DNA from: Pseudomonas putida
GTDB taxonomy: Bacteria; Pseudomonadota; Gammaproteobacteria; Pseudomonadales; Pseudomonadaceae
Direction of reading: 5' to 3'
Assembly (NCBI RefSeq): GCF_002741075.1
Contig: NZ_CP016634.1
Location: 5,074,501 to 5,138,500, forward strand
Length of the DNA stretch: 64,000 bases
The notes below the pieces were generated by a model that was not told the DNA's origin, did no database searches, and saw only the letters and a program-made list of their open reading frames with translations. This document shows positions 57,720 through 64,000 of this stretch, piece after piece. How positions within the stretch are numbered: position 1 is the first letter of the stretch; each line of letters opens with the position of its first letter. Both the position numbers and the translations under genes were made by a program.

Positions 57720-59168
57720 ATGCCAAGCGATCACTCCGGCAGCGCGCCGGCAAGCTCTTCGGTCGACTTCGAGAAAGTCGACGCGGATTATTTCCAGCAC
57801 CGACAACTGAAAAAAGGCGCCGCCGGCTGGGTCCTGCTGGTGGGCCTGGGCGTGGCCTATGTCATCTCCGGTGACTACGCCGGCTGGAACTTCGGCTTGG
57901 CCCAGGGCGGCTGGGGGGGCATGTTCCTCGCCACCTTGCTGATGGCCACCATGTACCTGTGCATGTGCTTCTCCCTGGCCGAACTGTCCTCGATGATCCC
58001 CACTGCCGGCGGCGGCTACGGATTCGCGCGCAGTGCCTTCGGTCCTTGGGGTGGGTTCCTGACGGGCACGGCGATCCTGATCGAATACGCCATCGCGCCC
58101 GCCGCCATCGCCACCTTCATCGGCGCCTACTGCCAGTCACTGTTCGGCATTGGCGGCTGGATGGTGTACCTGGCCTTCTACATCATCTTCATCGGCATCC
58201 ATATCTTCGGTGTCGGTGAAGCGCTCAAGCTGATGTTCATCATCACTGCCATCGCCGCGATTGCCCTGGCGGTCTTCCTCGTGGCCATGGTGCCCCATTT
58301 CGAGGCATCGAACCTGTTCGATATCGCCCAGACCGACGCGATCGGGGCCAGCAGCTTCCTGCCCTTCGGCTATGTCGGCATCTGGGCGGCAATCCCCTAT
58401 GCCATCTGGTTCTTCCTCGCGGTCGAAGGTGTCCCTCTGGCTGCCGAAGAAACCAAGAACCCTCGCCGTGACCTGCCACGCGGCCTGATTGGCGCCATGC
58501 TGGTGCTGGTCGCCTTCGCCCTGCTGATCCTGGTGATCGGCCCCGGTGGCGCGGGCTCTGAAGCGTTGAAGGCGTCCGGCAACCCACTGGTCGAGGCGCT
58601 GGCCAAGGCCTATGGCGGTTCCACCTGGATGGGCAGCTTCGTCAACCTGGTGGGCCTGGCCGGCCTGATCGCCAGCTTCTTCTCGATCATCTACGCCTAT
58701 TCGCGGCAGATCTTCGCGCTGTCGCGTGCCGGCTACCTGCCGCGCAAGCTCTCGGAAACCAACAAGAGCAAGGCGCCGGTGCTGGCCTTGGTGATCCCCG
58801 GCATCATCGGTTTCGGCCTGTCGCTGACCGGTCAGGGTGACCTGCTGATCCTGGTGGCCGTGTTCGGCGCCACGCTCTCCTACGTGCTGATGATGGCCGC
58901 GCACATCACCCTGCGCATCCGTCGCCCCAAAATGGAGCGTCCTTATCGCACCCCTGGCGGGATCTTCACCTCGGGCGTGGCCCTGGTGCTGGCCTGCGTC
59001 GCGGTGGTCGCCGGTTTCCTGGTGGACCCACGCGTGGTGGTTGGCGCTGCCGTAATCTATGGGGTATTAATTGCCTACTTTGCTTTCTACAGCCGTCACC
59101 ACCTCGTGGCGGGGACGCCGGAAGAGGAATTCGCCGCGATCCAGAAGGCCGAAGAGGCCCTGCACTGA
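57720..59168 (+). CDS. eat: Ethanolamine permease
   Basis: A 482-residue APC-superfamily transporter with about twelve membrane helices. The start at 57720 follows CAGGTG. SGDYAGWNFGLAQGGWGGM, ELSSMIPTAGGGYGFAR, GVPLAAEETKNPRRDLPRGL and FFSIIYAYSRQIFALSRAGYLP are typical of the ethanolamine permease family. It imports ethanolamine for EutBC. A 22-base palindrome and eutB follow. Confidence 0.9.
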   Translation: MPSDHSGSAPASSSVDFEKVDADYFQHRQLKKGAAGWVLLVGLGVAYVISGDYAGWNFGLAQGGWGGMFLATLLMATMYLCMCFSLAELSSMIPTAGGGYGFARSAFGPWGGFLTGTAILIEYAIAPAAIATFIGAYCQSLFGIGGWMVYLAFYIIFIGIHIFGVGEALKLMFIITAIAAIALAVFLVAMVPHFEASNLFDIAQTDAIGASSFLPFGYVGIWAAIPYAIWFFLAVEGVPLAAEETKNPRRDLPRGLIGAMLVLVAFALLILVIGPGGAGSEALKASGNPLVEALAKAYGGSTWMGSFVNLVGLAGLIASFFSIIYAYSRQIFALSRAGYLPRKLSETNKSKAPVLALVIPGIIGFGLSLTGQGDLLILVAVFGATLSYVLMMAAHITLRIRRPKMERPYRTPGGIFTSGVALVLACVAVVAGFLVDPRVVVGAAVIYGVLIAYFAFYSRHHLVAGTPEEEFAAIQKAEEALH

Positions 59169-59179
59169 TCGCCGACTTA

Positions 59180-59201
59180 CGCCGCGGGTCGACCCGCGGC
59201 G
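59180..59201. other. Perfect 22-base palindrome between permease and eutB
   Basis: Positions 59180-59201 are a perfect inverted repeat with no loop (CGCCGCGGGTC mirrored by GACCCGCGGCG). It sits 11 bases after the permease stop and 15 bases before the eutB start. It could form a hairpin that ends or slows transcription, or bind a dimeric regulator. Confidence 0.6.
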
Positions 59202-59216
59202 CTCTGGAGATTCTGT

Positions 59217-60611
59217 ATGGCAAGTTTCGTACACACGGTGGGTAATCAGATCTACCGCTTCGACAGTCTCAAGGACGTCTTGGCCAAGGCCAGTCCGGCC
59301 CGCTCGGGCGACTATCTGGCAGGCGTCGCAGCCAGCAACGACGGCGAGCGTGTCGCCGCGCAAATGGCCTTGGCCGATATTCCCCTCACGCATTTTCTCA
59401 ACGAAGCGTTGATACCGTACGAGGCGGACGAAGTCACCCGACTGATCATCGACACCCATGACAAACAGGCCTTCGCCCCTGTCAGCCACCTCACCGTCGG
59501 CGGGTTTCGCGACTGGCTGCTCAGCGAGGCCGCCGACGAACAGAGCCTGCGCGCCCTCGCCCCCGGCCTGACCCCGGAAATGGCCGCGGCGGTGTCGAAG
59601 ATCATGCGCGTCCAGGACCTGGTGCTGGTCGCACAGAAAATCCGCGTGGTGACAAAGTTTCGCGGCACCATGGGCCTGCGCGGGCGCCTCTCGACCCGCC
59701 TGCAGCCCAACCACCCCACCGACGAGCCGGCGGGCATCGCGGCGAGCATCCTCGACGGCCTGCTGTATGGCAACGGCGATGCCATGATCGGTATCAATCC
59801 GGCCACCGACAGCATCGCCTCGATCTGCACCCTGCTTGAAATGCTCGATGCGATCATCCAGCGCTACCAGATTCCGACCCAATCCTGCGTGCTGACCCAC
59901 GTCACCACCTCGATCGAAGCCATCAATCGCGGCGTGCCACTGGACCTGGTGTTCCAATCCATCGCCGGCACCGAGGCGGCCAACGCCGGTTTCGGCATCA
60001 ACCTCAACGTGCTCAAGGAAGGCTATGAAGCCGGCCTGTCGCTCAAGCGCGGTACCGTCGGACAGAACCTGATGTACTTCGAGACCGGCCAGGGCAGCGC
60101 GCTGTCGGCCAACGCCCACCATGGCGTGGATCAACAAACCTGCGAAACCCGCGCCTACGCCGTGGCGCGTCATTTCAACCCGTTCCTGGTCAATACCGTC
60201 GTCGGCTTCATTGGCCCGGAGTACTTGTACAACGGCAAGCAGATCATCCGGGCAGGCCTGGAGGATCACTTCTGCGGCAAGCTTCTGGGCGTGCCCATGG
60301 GCTGCGACATCTGCTACACCAACCATGCCGAAGCCGACCAGGACGACATGGACACGCTACTGACCCTGCTGGGCGTGGCCGGGATCAACTTCATCATGGG
60401 CATCCCCGGCTCCGACGACATCATGCTCAACTACCAGACCACCTCCTTCCATGACGCGCTCTATGCGCGCCAGACCCTGGGCCTCAAACCTGGGCCTGAG
60501 TTCGAGGCGTGGCTGGAACGCACCGGAATCTTCACCCAGGCCGATGGCCGGGTACGCTTCGGTGACAATCTGCCGCCGGCCTTCCGCCAGGCACTGGCAC
60601 AGCTTGCATAG
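59217..60611 (+). CDS. eutB: Ethanolamine ammonia-lyase large subunit
   Basis: A 464-residue protein of normal EutB length. [33 protein letters not shown] and [27 protein letters not shown] segments, [26 protein letters not shown] and [21 protein letters not shown] are diagnostic. With EutC it forms the adenosylcobalamin-dependent lyase that splits ethanolamine into acetaldehyde and ammonia. TGGAG precedes the start. No microcompartment genes are near. Confidence 0.96.
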   Translation: MASFVHTVGNQIYRFDSLKDVLAKASPARSGDYLAGVAASNDGERVAAQMALADIPLTHFLNEALIPYEADEVTRLIIDTHDKQAFAPVSHLTVGGFRDWLLSEAADEQSLRALAPGLTPEMAAAVSKIMRVQDLVLVAQKIRVVTKFRGTMGLRGRLSTRLQPNHPTDEPAGIAASILDGLLYGNGDAMIGINPATDSIASICTLLEMLDAIIQRYQIPTQSCVLTHVTTSIEAINRGVPLDLVFQSIAGTEAANAGFGINLNVLKEGYEAGLSLKRGTVGQNLMYFETGQGSALSANAHHGVDQQTCETRAYAVARHFNPFLVNTVVGFIGPEYLYNGKQIIRAGLEDHFCGKLLGVPMGCDICYTNHAEADQDDMDTLLTLLGVAGINFIMGIPGSDDIMLNYQTTSFHDALYARQTLGLKPGPEFEAWLERTGIFTQADGRVRFGDNLPPAFRQALAQLA

Positions 60612-60613
60612 GG

Positions 60614-61438
60614 ATGACCATGGACCGACAGACACCCACTCCCGAGAATCCTTGGCTGGCCCTGCGCAACCTGACCCCGGCACGCATCGCCCTGGGCCGC
60701 ACCGGCACCAGCCTGCCGACCGGTGCGCAGTTGGACTTCCAGTTCGCCCATGCCCAGGCCCGCGATGCCGTGCACCTGCCCTTCGACCACGCGGGCCTGC
60801 GCGAACAACTTAACGCCCGTGGTCGCGAAAGCCTGCTGGTACACAGCGCGGCCAGCGATCGCCACCAGTACCTGCAGCGTCCCGATCTGGGTCGGCGCCT
60901 GGACGAAGCATCCGTCCAGCACCTGCGCGAACATGCCCAGGCCAATCCGGGCGGTGTCGATCTTGCGATCGTGGTCGCCGACGGCCTCTCGGCCCTGGCC
61001 GTGCACCGCCACACCCTGCCCTTCCTGGCCCGCTTCGAAGAGCATGCCGCAGCCGACGGCTGGCGTTGCGCGCCCGTCGTGCTGGTGGAACAGGGCCGTG
61101 TGGCGGTGGCCGATGAAGTCGGTGAACTGCTTGGCGCGCGCATGACGGTCATGCTGATCGGGGAACGCCCTGGCCTGAGTTCACCCGACAGCCTGGGCCT
61201 GTACTTCACTTACGCGCCCAAGGTCGGCCTCACCGATGCCTACCGCAACTGCATCTCCAACGTGCGCCTGGAAGGCCTGAGCTACGGCATGGCAGCTCAC
61301 CGCCTGCTGTACTTGATGCGCGAGGCCTGCCGGCGCCAGCTTTCCGGCGTGAACCTGAAGGACGAAGCCGAAGTCCACAGCATCGAAAGCGACACGGCCT
61401 CAGGCAAAAGCAGTAACTTCCTGCTGGGAGAACAGTAA
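60614..61438 (+). CDS. eutC: Ethanolamine ammonia-lyase small subunit
   Basis: A 274-residue protein, 2 bases after eut[22 protein letters not shown] at the start, [23 protein letters not shown] [50 protein letters not shown] and SSNFLLGEQ at the end are EutC hallmarks. It binds cobalamin with EutB. An alternative start two codons on (60620) is possible. Confidence 0.96.
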   Translation: MTMDRQTPTPENPWLALRNLTPARIALGRTGTSLPTGAQLDFQFAHAQARDAVHLPFDHAGLREQLNARGRESLLVHSAASDRHQYLQRPDLGRRLDEASVQHLREHAQANPGGVDLAIVVADGLSALAVHRHTLPFLARFEEHAAADGWRCAPVVLVEQGRVAVADEVGELLGARMTVMLIGERPGLSSPDSLGLYFTYAPKVGLTDAYRNCISNVRLEGLSYGMAAHRLLYLMREACRRQLSGVNLKDEAEVHSIESDTASGKSSNFLLGEQ

Positions 61439-61454
61439 AAAACATGTAATGGAA

Positions 61455-61516
61455 GGCGGATTGCGCTTCTAACCTGCTTTGGGCAGCATGCGATTGAAAG
61501 CTGCTGGCAATCCGCC
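61455..61516. other. Structured non-coding element after eutC
   Basis: GGCGGATTGC (61455-61464) pairs perfectly with GCAATCCGCC (61507-61516). Inside, GCAGC (61483-61487) pairs with GCTGC (61500-61504). The element starts 17 bases beyond the eutC stop and ends 31 bases before the GNAT gene. There is no T-run after it. It may be a 3'-end structure, a small RNA part or a remnant of a small mobile element. Confidence 0.45.
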
Positions 61517-61546
61517 GTATCCCCAAATGGACACTGAGGGCCGCAC

Positions 61547-62005
61547 ATGCGCATCATCAAGGCAACCCTGGAACACCTCGACCTGCTGACCCCCTTGTTC
61601 GTGAAATATCGCGAGTTCTATGGGCAGCTGCCGTACCCGGACAGCTCGCGCAGCTTCCTGGAAAAACGTCTCAAGCGTGGCGAATCGGTGATCTACCTGG
61701 CCCTGCCGGATGACGAGGAGGGGCGTCTGCTTGGTTTCTGCCAGCTCTACCCGAGCTTCTCCTCCCTGTCGCTCAAGCGCGTTTGGATTCTCAATGACAT
61801 CTATGTGGCCGAAGACTCCCGCCGTATGCTGGTGGCCGACCACCTGATGCGTGAAGCCAAGAAAATGGCCAAGGACACCAACGCCGTGCGCATGCGGGTC
61901 TCCACCAGCAGCGACAACGACGTGGCACGCAAGACCTACGAATCGATCGGCTTTCGCAAAGACACCGAGTTCGAAAACTACATTTTGCCGATCACCCAAG
62001 ACTGA
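61547..62005 (+). CDS. GNAT family N-acetyltransferase
   Basis: A 152-residue protein of normal GNAT size. RIIKATLEHLDLLTPLFVKYREFYGQL at the start, FCQLYPSFSSLSLKRVWILNDIYV (beta-4 region) and the acetyl-CoA binding VAEDSRRMLVADHLM region (like the Q/RxxGxG/A loop but altered) lead to ARKTYESIGF. It probably acetylates a small amine or a protein N-terminus; the substrate is unknown. Its neighbours give no clue, and it follows the structured element after eutC. Confidence 0.85.
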   Translation: MRIIKATLEHLDLLTPLFVKYREFYGQLPYPDSSRSFLEKRLKRGESVIYLALPDDEEGRLLGFCQLYPSFSSLSLKRVWILNDIYVAEDSRRMLVADHLMREAKKMAKDTNAVRMRVSTSSDNDVARKTYESIGFRKDTEFENYILPITQD

Positions 62006-62017
62006 CCACCGCCTTTT

Positions 62018-62107
62018 CCTGCAGGAACAGGTTTATCCGCGAAGACCGGCACAGGCGGTGCCATGCATCGCGTCGCCTGCTTCGCGGGTAAACCCGCTCC
62101 CACAGGG
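62018..62107. repeat. REP inverted pair
   Basis: Unit 1 (62018-62050, decayed: GGAACAGGTTTATCCGCGAA) and unit 2 (62070-62107, near consensus: CTTCGCGGGTAAACCCGCTC) are inverted. It lies downstream of the GNAT gene. Confidence 0.8.
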
Positions 62108-62309
62108 CAGTGAACTCGTTTCGGTCTCGGTGCAAGGCCACCCGACATCCGCCGCTACAAACTCCACAGGCACATTCCCACCATCGCCGTATAATGCCCT
62201 TCCTGTCATGTGTGAAAATTTACCCGCCCGCAGGTAAAAAAGCCTACGCCCTTGGCACAGTCCGTCATCGTGCGCCCGTAGCTGCGGGTCAAGAACACAG
62301 GTGTTGTAC
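62108..62309 (+). promoter_or_regulatory. Gap before the DedA gene, with a perfect TATAAT
   Basis: This is the rest of a 304-base gap without a gene. TATAAT at 62190-62195 is a likely -10 box for the downstream DedA gene, giving a leader of about 110 bases; no clear -35 is seen. The leader contains TTTACC...GGTAAA (62219-62238), a small hairpin. Nothing else is recognisable. Confidence 0.35.
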
Positions 62310-62957
62310 ATGGAATTCAACCCGCTGGACCTTATCCTGCATCTCGATGCTTACCTCGATCTGCTGGTCACCAACTACGGCCCCTGGATCTACGCCATTC
62401 TCTTCGCGGTGATCTTCTGCGAGACCGGGCTGGTGGTGATGCCCTTCCTGCCGGGCGACTCCTTGCTGTTCATCGCCGGTGCCGTCGCCGCAGGCGGTGG
62501 CATGGATCCAGTACTGCTGGCCGGCCTGCTCATGGCCGCGGCGATCCTGGGTGACAGCACCAACTACGTCATCGGCCGGACCACGGGCGAGCGGCTGTTC
62601 CGCAACCCCAATTCAAAGATCTTCCGCCGCGACTACCTGCAGCGTACCCACGACTTCTATGAGCGCCACGGCGGCAAGACCGTGACCATGGCGCGCTTCC
62701 TGCCGATCCTGCGGACCTTCGCACCTTTCGTCGCAGGTATCGCGCACATGCACTATCCGCGCTTTCTGGCCTTCAGCGTCACAGGCTCGCTGCTGTGGGT
62801 CGGCGGCCTGGTGACCCTGGGCTACTTCTTCGGCAACGTCCCGGTCATCAAGCAACACCTGTCGCTGATGGTCGTCGGTATCATCATCCTGTCGCTGGTG
62901 CCAATGATCCTGGGCCTGCTGCGTGGCCGCCTGGGCCGCACGGCGAAGGTCCACTGA
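62310..62957 (+). CDS. DedA family membrane protein
   Basis: A 215-residue DedA protein, starting at the ATG at 62310 after CAGGTG. CETGLVVMPFLPGDSLLFIAGA, GDSTNYVIGR and ARFLPILRTFAPFVAGIAHM (with the conserved acidic and Arg residues) are present, with about five or six membrane segments. DedA proteins recycle undecaprenyl phosphate and support envelope stress resistance. It is the stand-alone relative of the DedA half of the fusion at 44992. The MtfA-like peptidase follows 6 bases later. Confidence 0.92.
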   Translation: MEFNPLDLILHLDAYLDLLVTNYGPWIYAILFAVIFCETGLVVMPFLPGDSLLFIAGAVAAGGGMDPVLLAGLLMAAAILGDSTNYVIGRTTGERLFRNPNSKIFRRDYLQRTHDFYERHGGKTVTMARFLPILRTFAPFVAGIAHMHYPRFLAFSVTGSLLWVGGLVTLGYFFGNVPVIKQHLSLMVVGIIILSLVPMILGLLRGRLGRTAKVH

Positions 62958-62963
62958 CCGGTC

Positions 62964-63779
62964 ATGTGGTCGCTGCGCGCCTGGCGTCGCCGACGTACCC
63001 TGGCCCGATACCCCGTCGATCCACAGTTGTGGCAGGTGGTTCGCGAGCGCCTGCCCCTGCTCGACGGCATCAGTGACCAGGAAGACCGCATCCTGCGCGA
63101 AGCCTGCGTACTGTTCCTGCGCGACAAGCACCTGACCGCCTTGCCCGGCGTGGAACTGAACGACGAACAGCGTCTGTTCCTCGCCGCCCAGGCCCAACTG
63201 CCGCTGCTGCACCTGGGCGACCTGAACTGGTACCAGGGCTTCCACGAGATCATCCTCTACCCCGACGACTTCCTCAGCCCACAACGCCACCGCGATGCCA
63301 GCGGTGTCGAACATACCTGGGATGCCGAGCACAGCGGCGAAGCCTGGCAACAGGGTCCGGTGATCCTGGCCTGGCCCGGAGTGCTGGCCAGCGGCGGCTG
63401 GGAAGCCTACAACCTGGTGATACACGAACTGGCGCATAAGCTCGACATGCTCAATGGCGATGCCAATGGCCTGCCGCCGCTGCACAACGACATGCGCGTG
63501 GAGGCTTGGGCAAGCGCCATGCAACAGGCCTACGACGACATGAACCGGCAACTGGACGCCAACCCGGACGCCGAAACCGCCATCGACCCGTACGCTGCCG
63601 AAAACCCGGCGGAATTCTTCGCCGTCACCAGCGAGTACTTCTTCAGCGCGCCCGACCTGCTGCACCAGGTATATCCACAGGTGTATCAGCAACTGGCGCT
63701 GTTCTATCGCCAGGACCCGCTCGCCCGCCTGGAGCGATTGCAGGCCGAACATCCTCTGTATCGTGAAACCCAGGCCTGA
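62964..63779 (+). CDS. M90-type zinc metallopeptidase (MtfA-like)
   Basis: A 271-residue protein. The zinc motif HELAH has H154, E155 and H158, and a third ligand is expected in AAENPAEFFAVTSEYFF. It resembles MtfA (M90 family), which controls the glucose PTS regulator Mlc in E. coli, although Pseudomonas lacks that system so the role here must differ. There is no signal peptide, so it is cytoplasmic. It is 6 bases after the DedA gene and probably co-transcribed. Confidence 0.87.
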   Translation: MWSLRAWRRRRTLARYPVDPQLWQVVRERLPLLDGISDQEDRILREACVLFLRDKHLTALPGVELNDEQRLFLAAQAQLPLLHLGDLNWYQGFHEIILYPDDFLSPQRHRDASGVEHTWDAEHSGEAWQQGPVILAWPGVLASGGWEAYNLVIHELAHKLDMLNGDANGLPPLHNDMRVEAWASAMQQAYDDMNRQLDANPDAETAIDPYAAENPAEFFAVTSEYFFSAPDLLHQVYPQVYQQLALFYRQDPLARLERLQAEHPLYRETQA

Positions 63780-63827
63780 CGGGGCCGCACATCTGGCGGG
63801 GCGTGGCATGCCCAGTAGGAATGTGCC

Positions 63828-63833
63828 TATAAT
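63828..63833 (+). promoter_or_regulatory. Candidate -10 box of ppa
   Basis: A perfect TATAAT lies 38 bases upstream of the ppa start; the -35 is weak (GGCATG at 17 bases). Confidence 0.4.
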
Positions 63834-63871
63834 CGCCGCCACTTTTTGGTCAAACACGGGGGCACTGCCCA

Positions 63872-64000
63872 ATGAGCTACAGCAAGATTCCGGCAGGCAA
63901 AGACCTGCCGAACGACATCTACGTCGCCATCGAGATCCCGGCTAACCACGCGCCGATCAAGTACGAGATCGACAAGGACAGCGACACCCTGTTCGTCGAC
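63872..64000 (+). CDS. ppa: Inorganic pyrophosphatase, 3' end outside the window
   Basis: The first 43 codons are visible: [43 protein letters not shown], which is the start of family I soluble pyrophosphatase, with the KYE active-site residues. The full enzyme (about 175 residues) hydrolyses pyrophosphate to drive biosynthesis. The reading frame runs off the window edge. Confidence 0.95.

Noticed and set aside
61460..61516. Integron attC-like site after eutC
   Set aside because: The nested stems look similar in shape, but there is no RYYYAAC/GTTRRRY core pair and no integrase.

Overview
The window is a gene-dense, high-GC chromosomal segment of a Pseudomonas, most likely of the P. putida group. 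Three things point there. The gene order proA-nadD-rsfS-rlmH-mrdA-rodA-mltB-rlpA-dacA-ybeD-lipB-lipA and leuS-lptE-holA is typical Pseudomonas core synteny. A complete RpoN-type ethanolamine locus sits beside mpl/ubiX. At least nine inverted pairs of a putida-type REP (core like CGCGGGTAAACCCGCTCC) lie at gene ends. I see no rRNA, tRNA, CRISPR array, prophage, transposase or plasmid function.

Layout. 1-14.3 kb is a mixed region: a membrane protein cut by the window edge, an endonuclease/exonuclease/phosphatase-fold protein, a small orphan gene, helicase hrpB, a lipoprotein, a cation efflux protein, a DUF6515-like exported protein, an Lrp-type regulator, pseudouridine synthase rluE, AMP nucleosidase amn, an AidB-like acyl-CoA dehydrogenase and an orphan 7TM-DISM histidine kinase. 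14.5-25.2 kb holds thiD-thiE-hemL, a Sel1 protein, miaB, the phoH-ybeY-corC-lnt operon and a YdcF protein. 25.4-32.5 kb holds leuS-lptE-holA, ribosome-rescue gene arfA with a terminator inside its reading frame, a lytic transglycosylase and ldcA. 32.6-44.0 kb is the minus-strand envelope and lipoate block (proA to lipA). 44.3-53.7 kb holds mpg, a DedA-PAP2 fusion, a Lon-N protein with lrgA/lrgB, a MaoC hydratase, a MORN-repeat lipoprotein fused to a C13-type peptidase, an NAD(P)-binding protein, and the overlapping mpl-ubiX-yceK-like operon. 53.8-61.4 kb is ethanolamine catabolism: an RpoN activator, aldehyde dehydrogenase, permease and eutBC, with two readable -24/-12 promoters. 61.5-64 kb holds a GNAT enzyme, a second DedA protein, an MtfA-like peptidase and the start of ppa.

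How the genes work together. Much of the window builds, recycles or remodels the envelope: PBP2/RodA elongation, DacA carboxypeptidase, two MltB-type transglycosylases, RlpA, LdcA and Mpl for murein recycling, Lnt for lipoproteins, LptE for LPS export, and DedA/PAP2 for lipid carriers. The ethanolamine locus is a non-microcompartment pathway: import, B12-dependent deamination to acetaldehyde, then oxidation to acetate.

The items most worth a second look are the MORN/C13 lipoprotein, the terminator buried in arfA, the two sigma-54 promoters, an orphan minus-strand terminator near 7.2 kb that suggests an unannotated RNA, and a few structured non-coding stretches.
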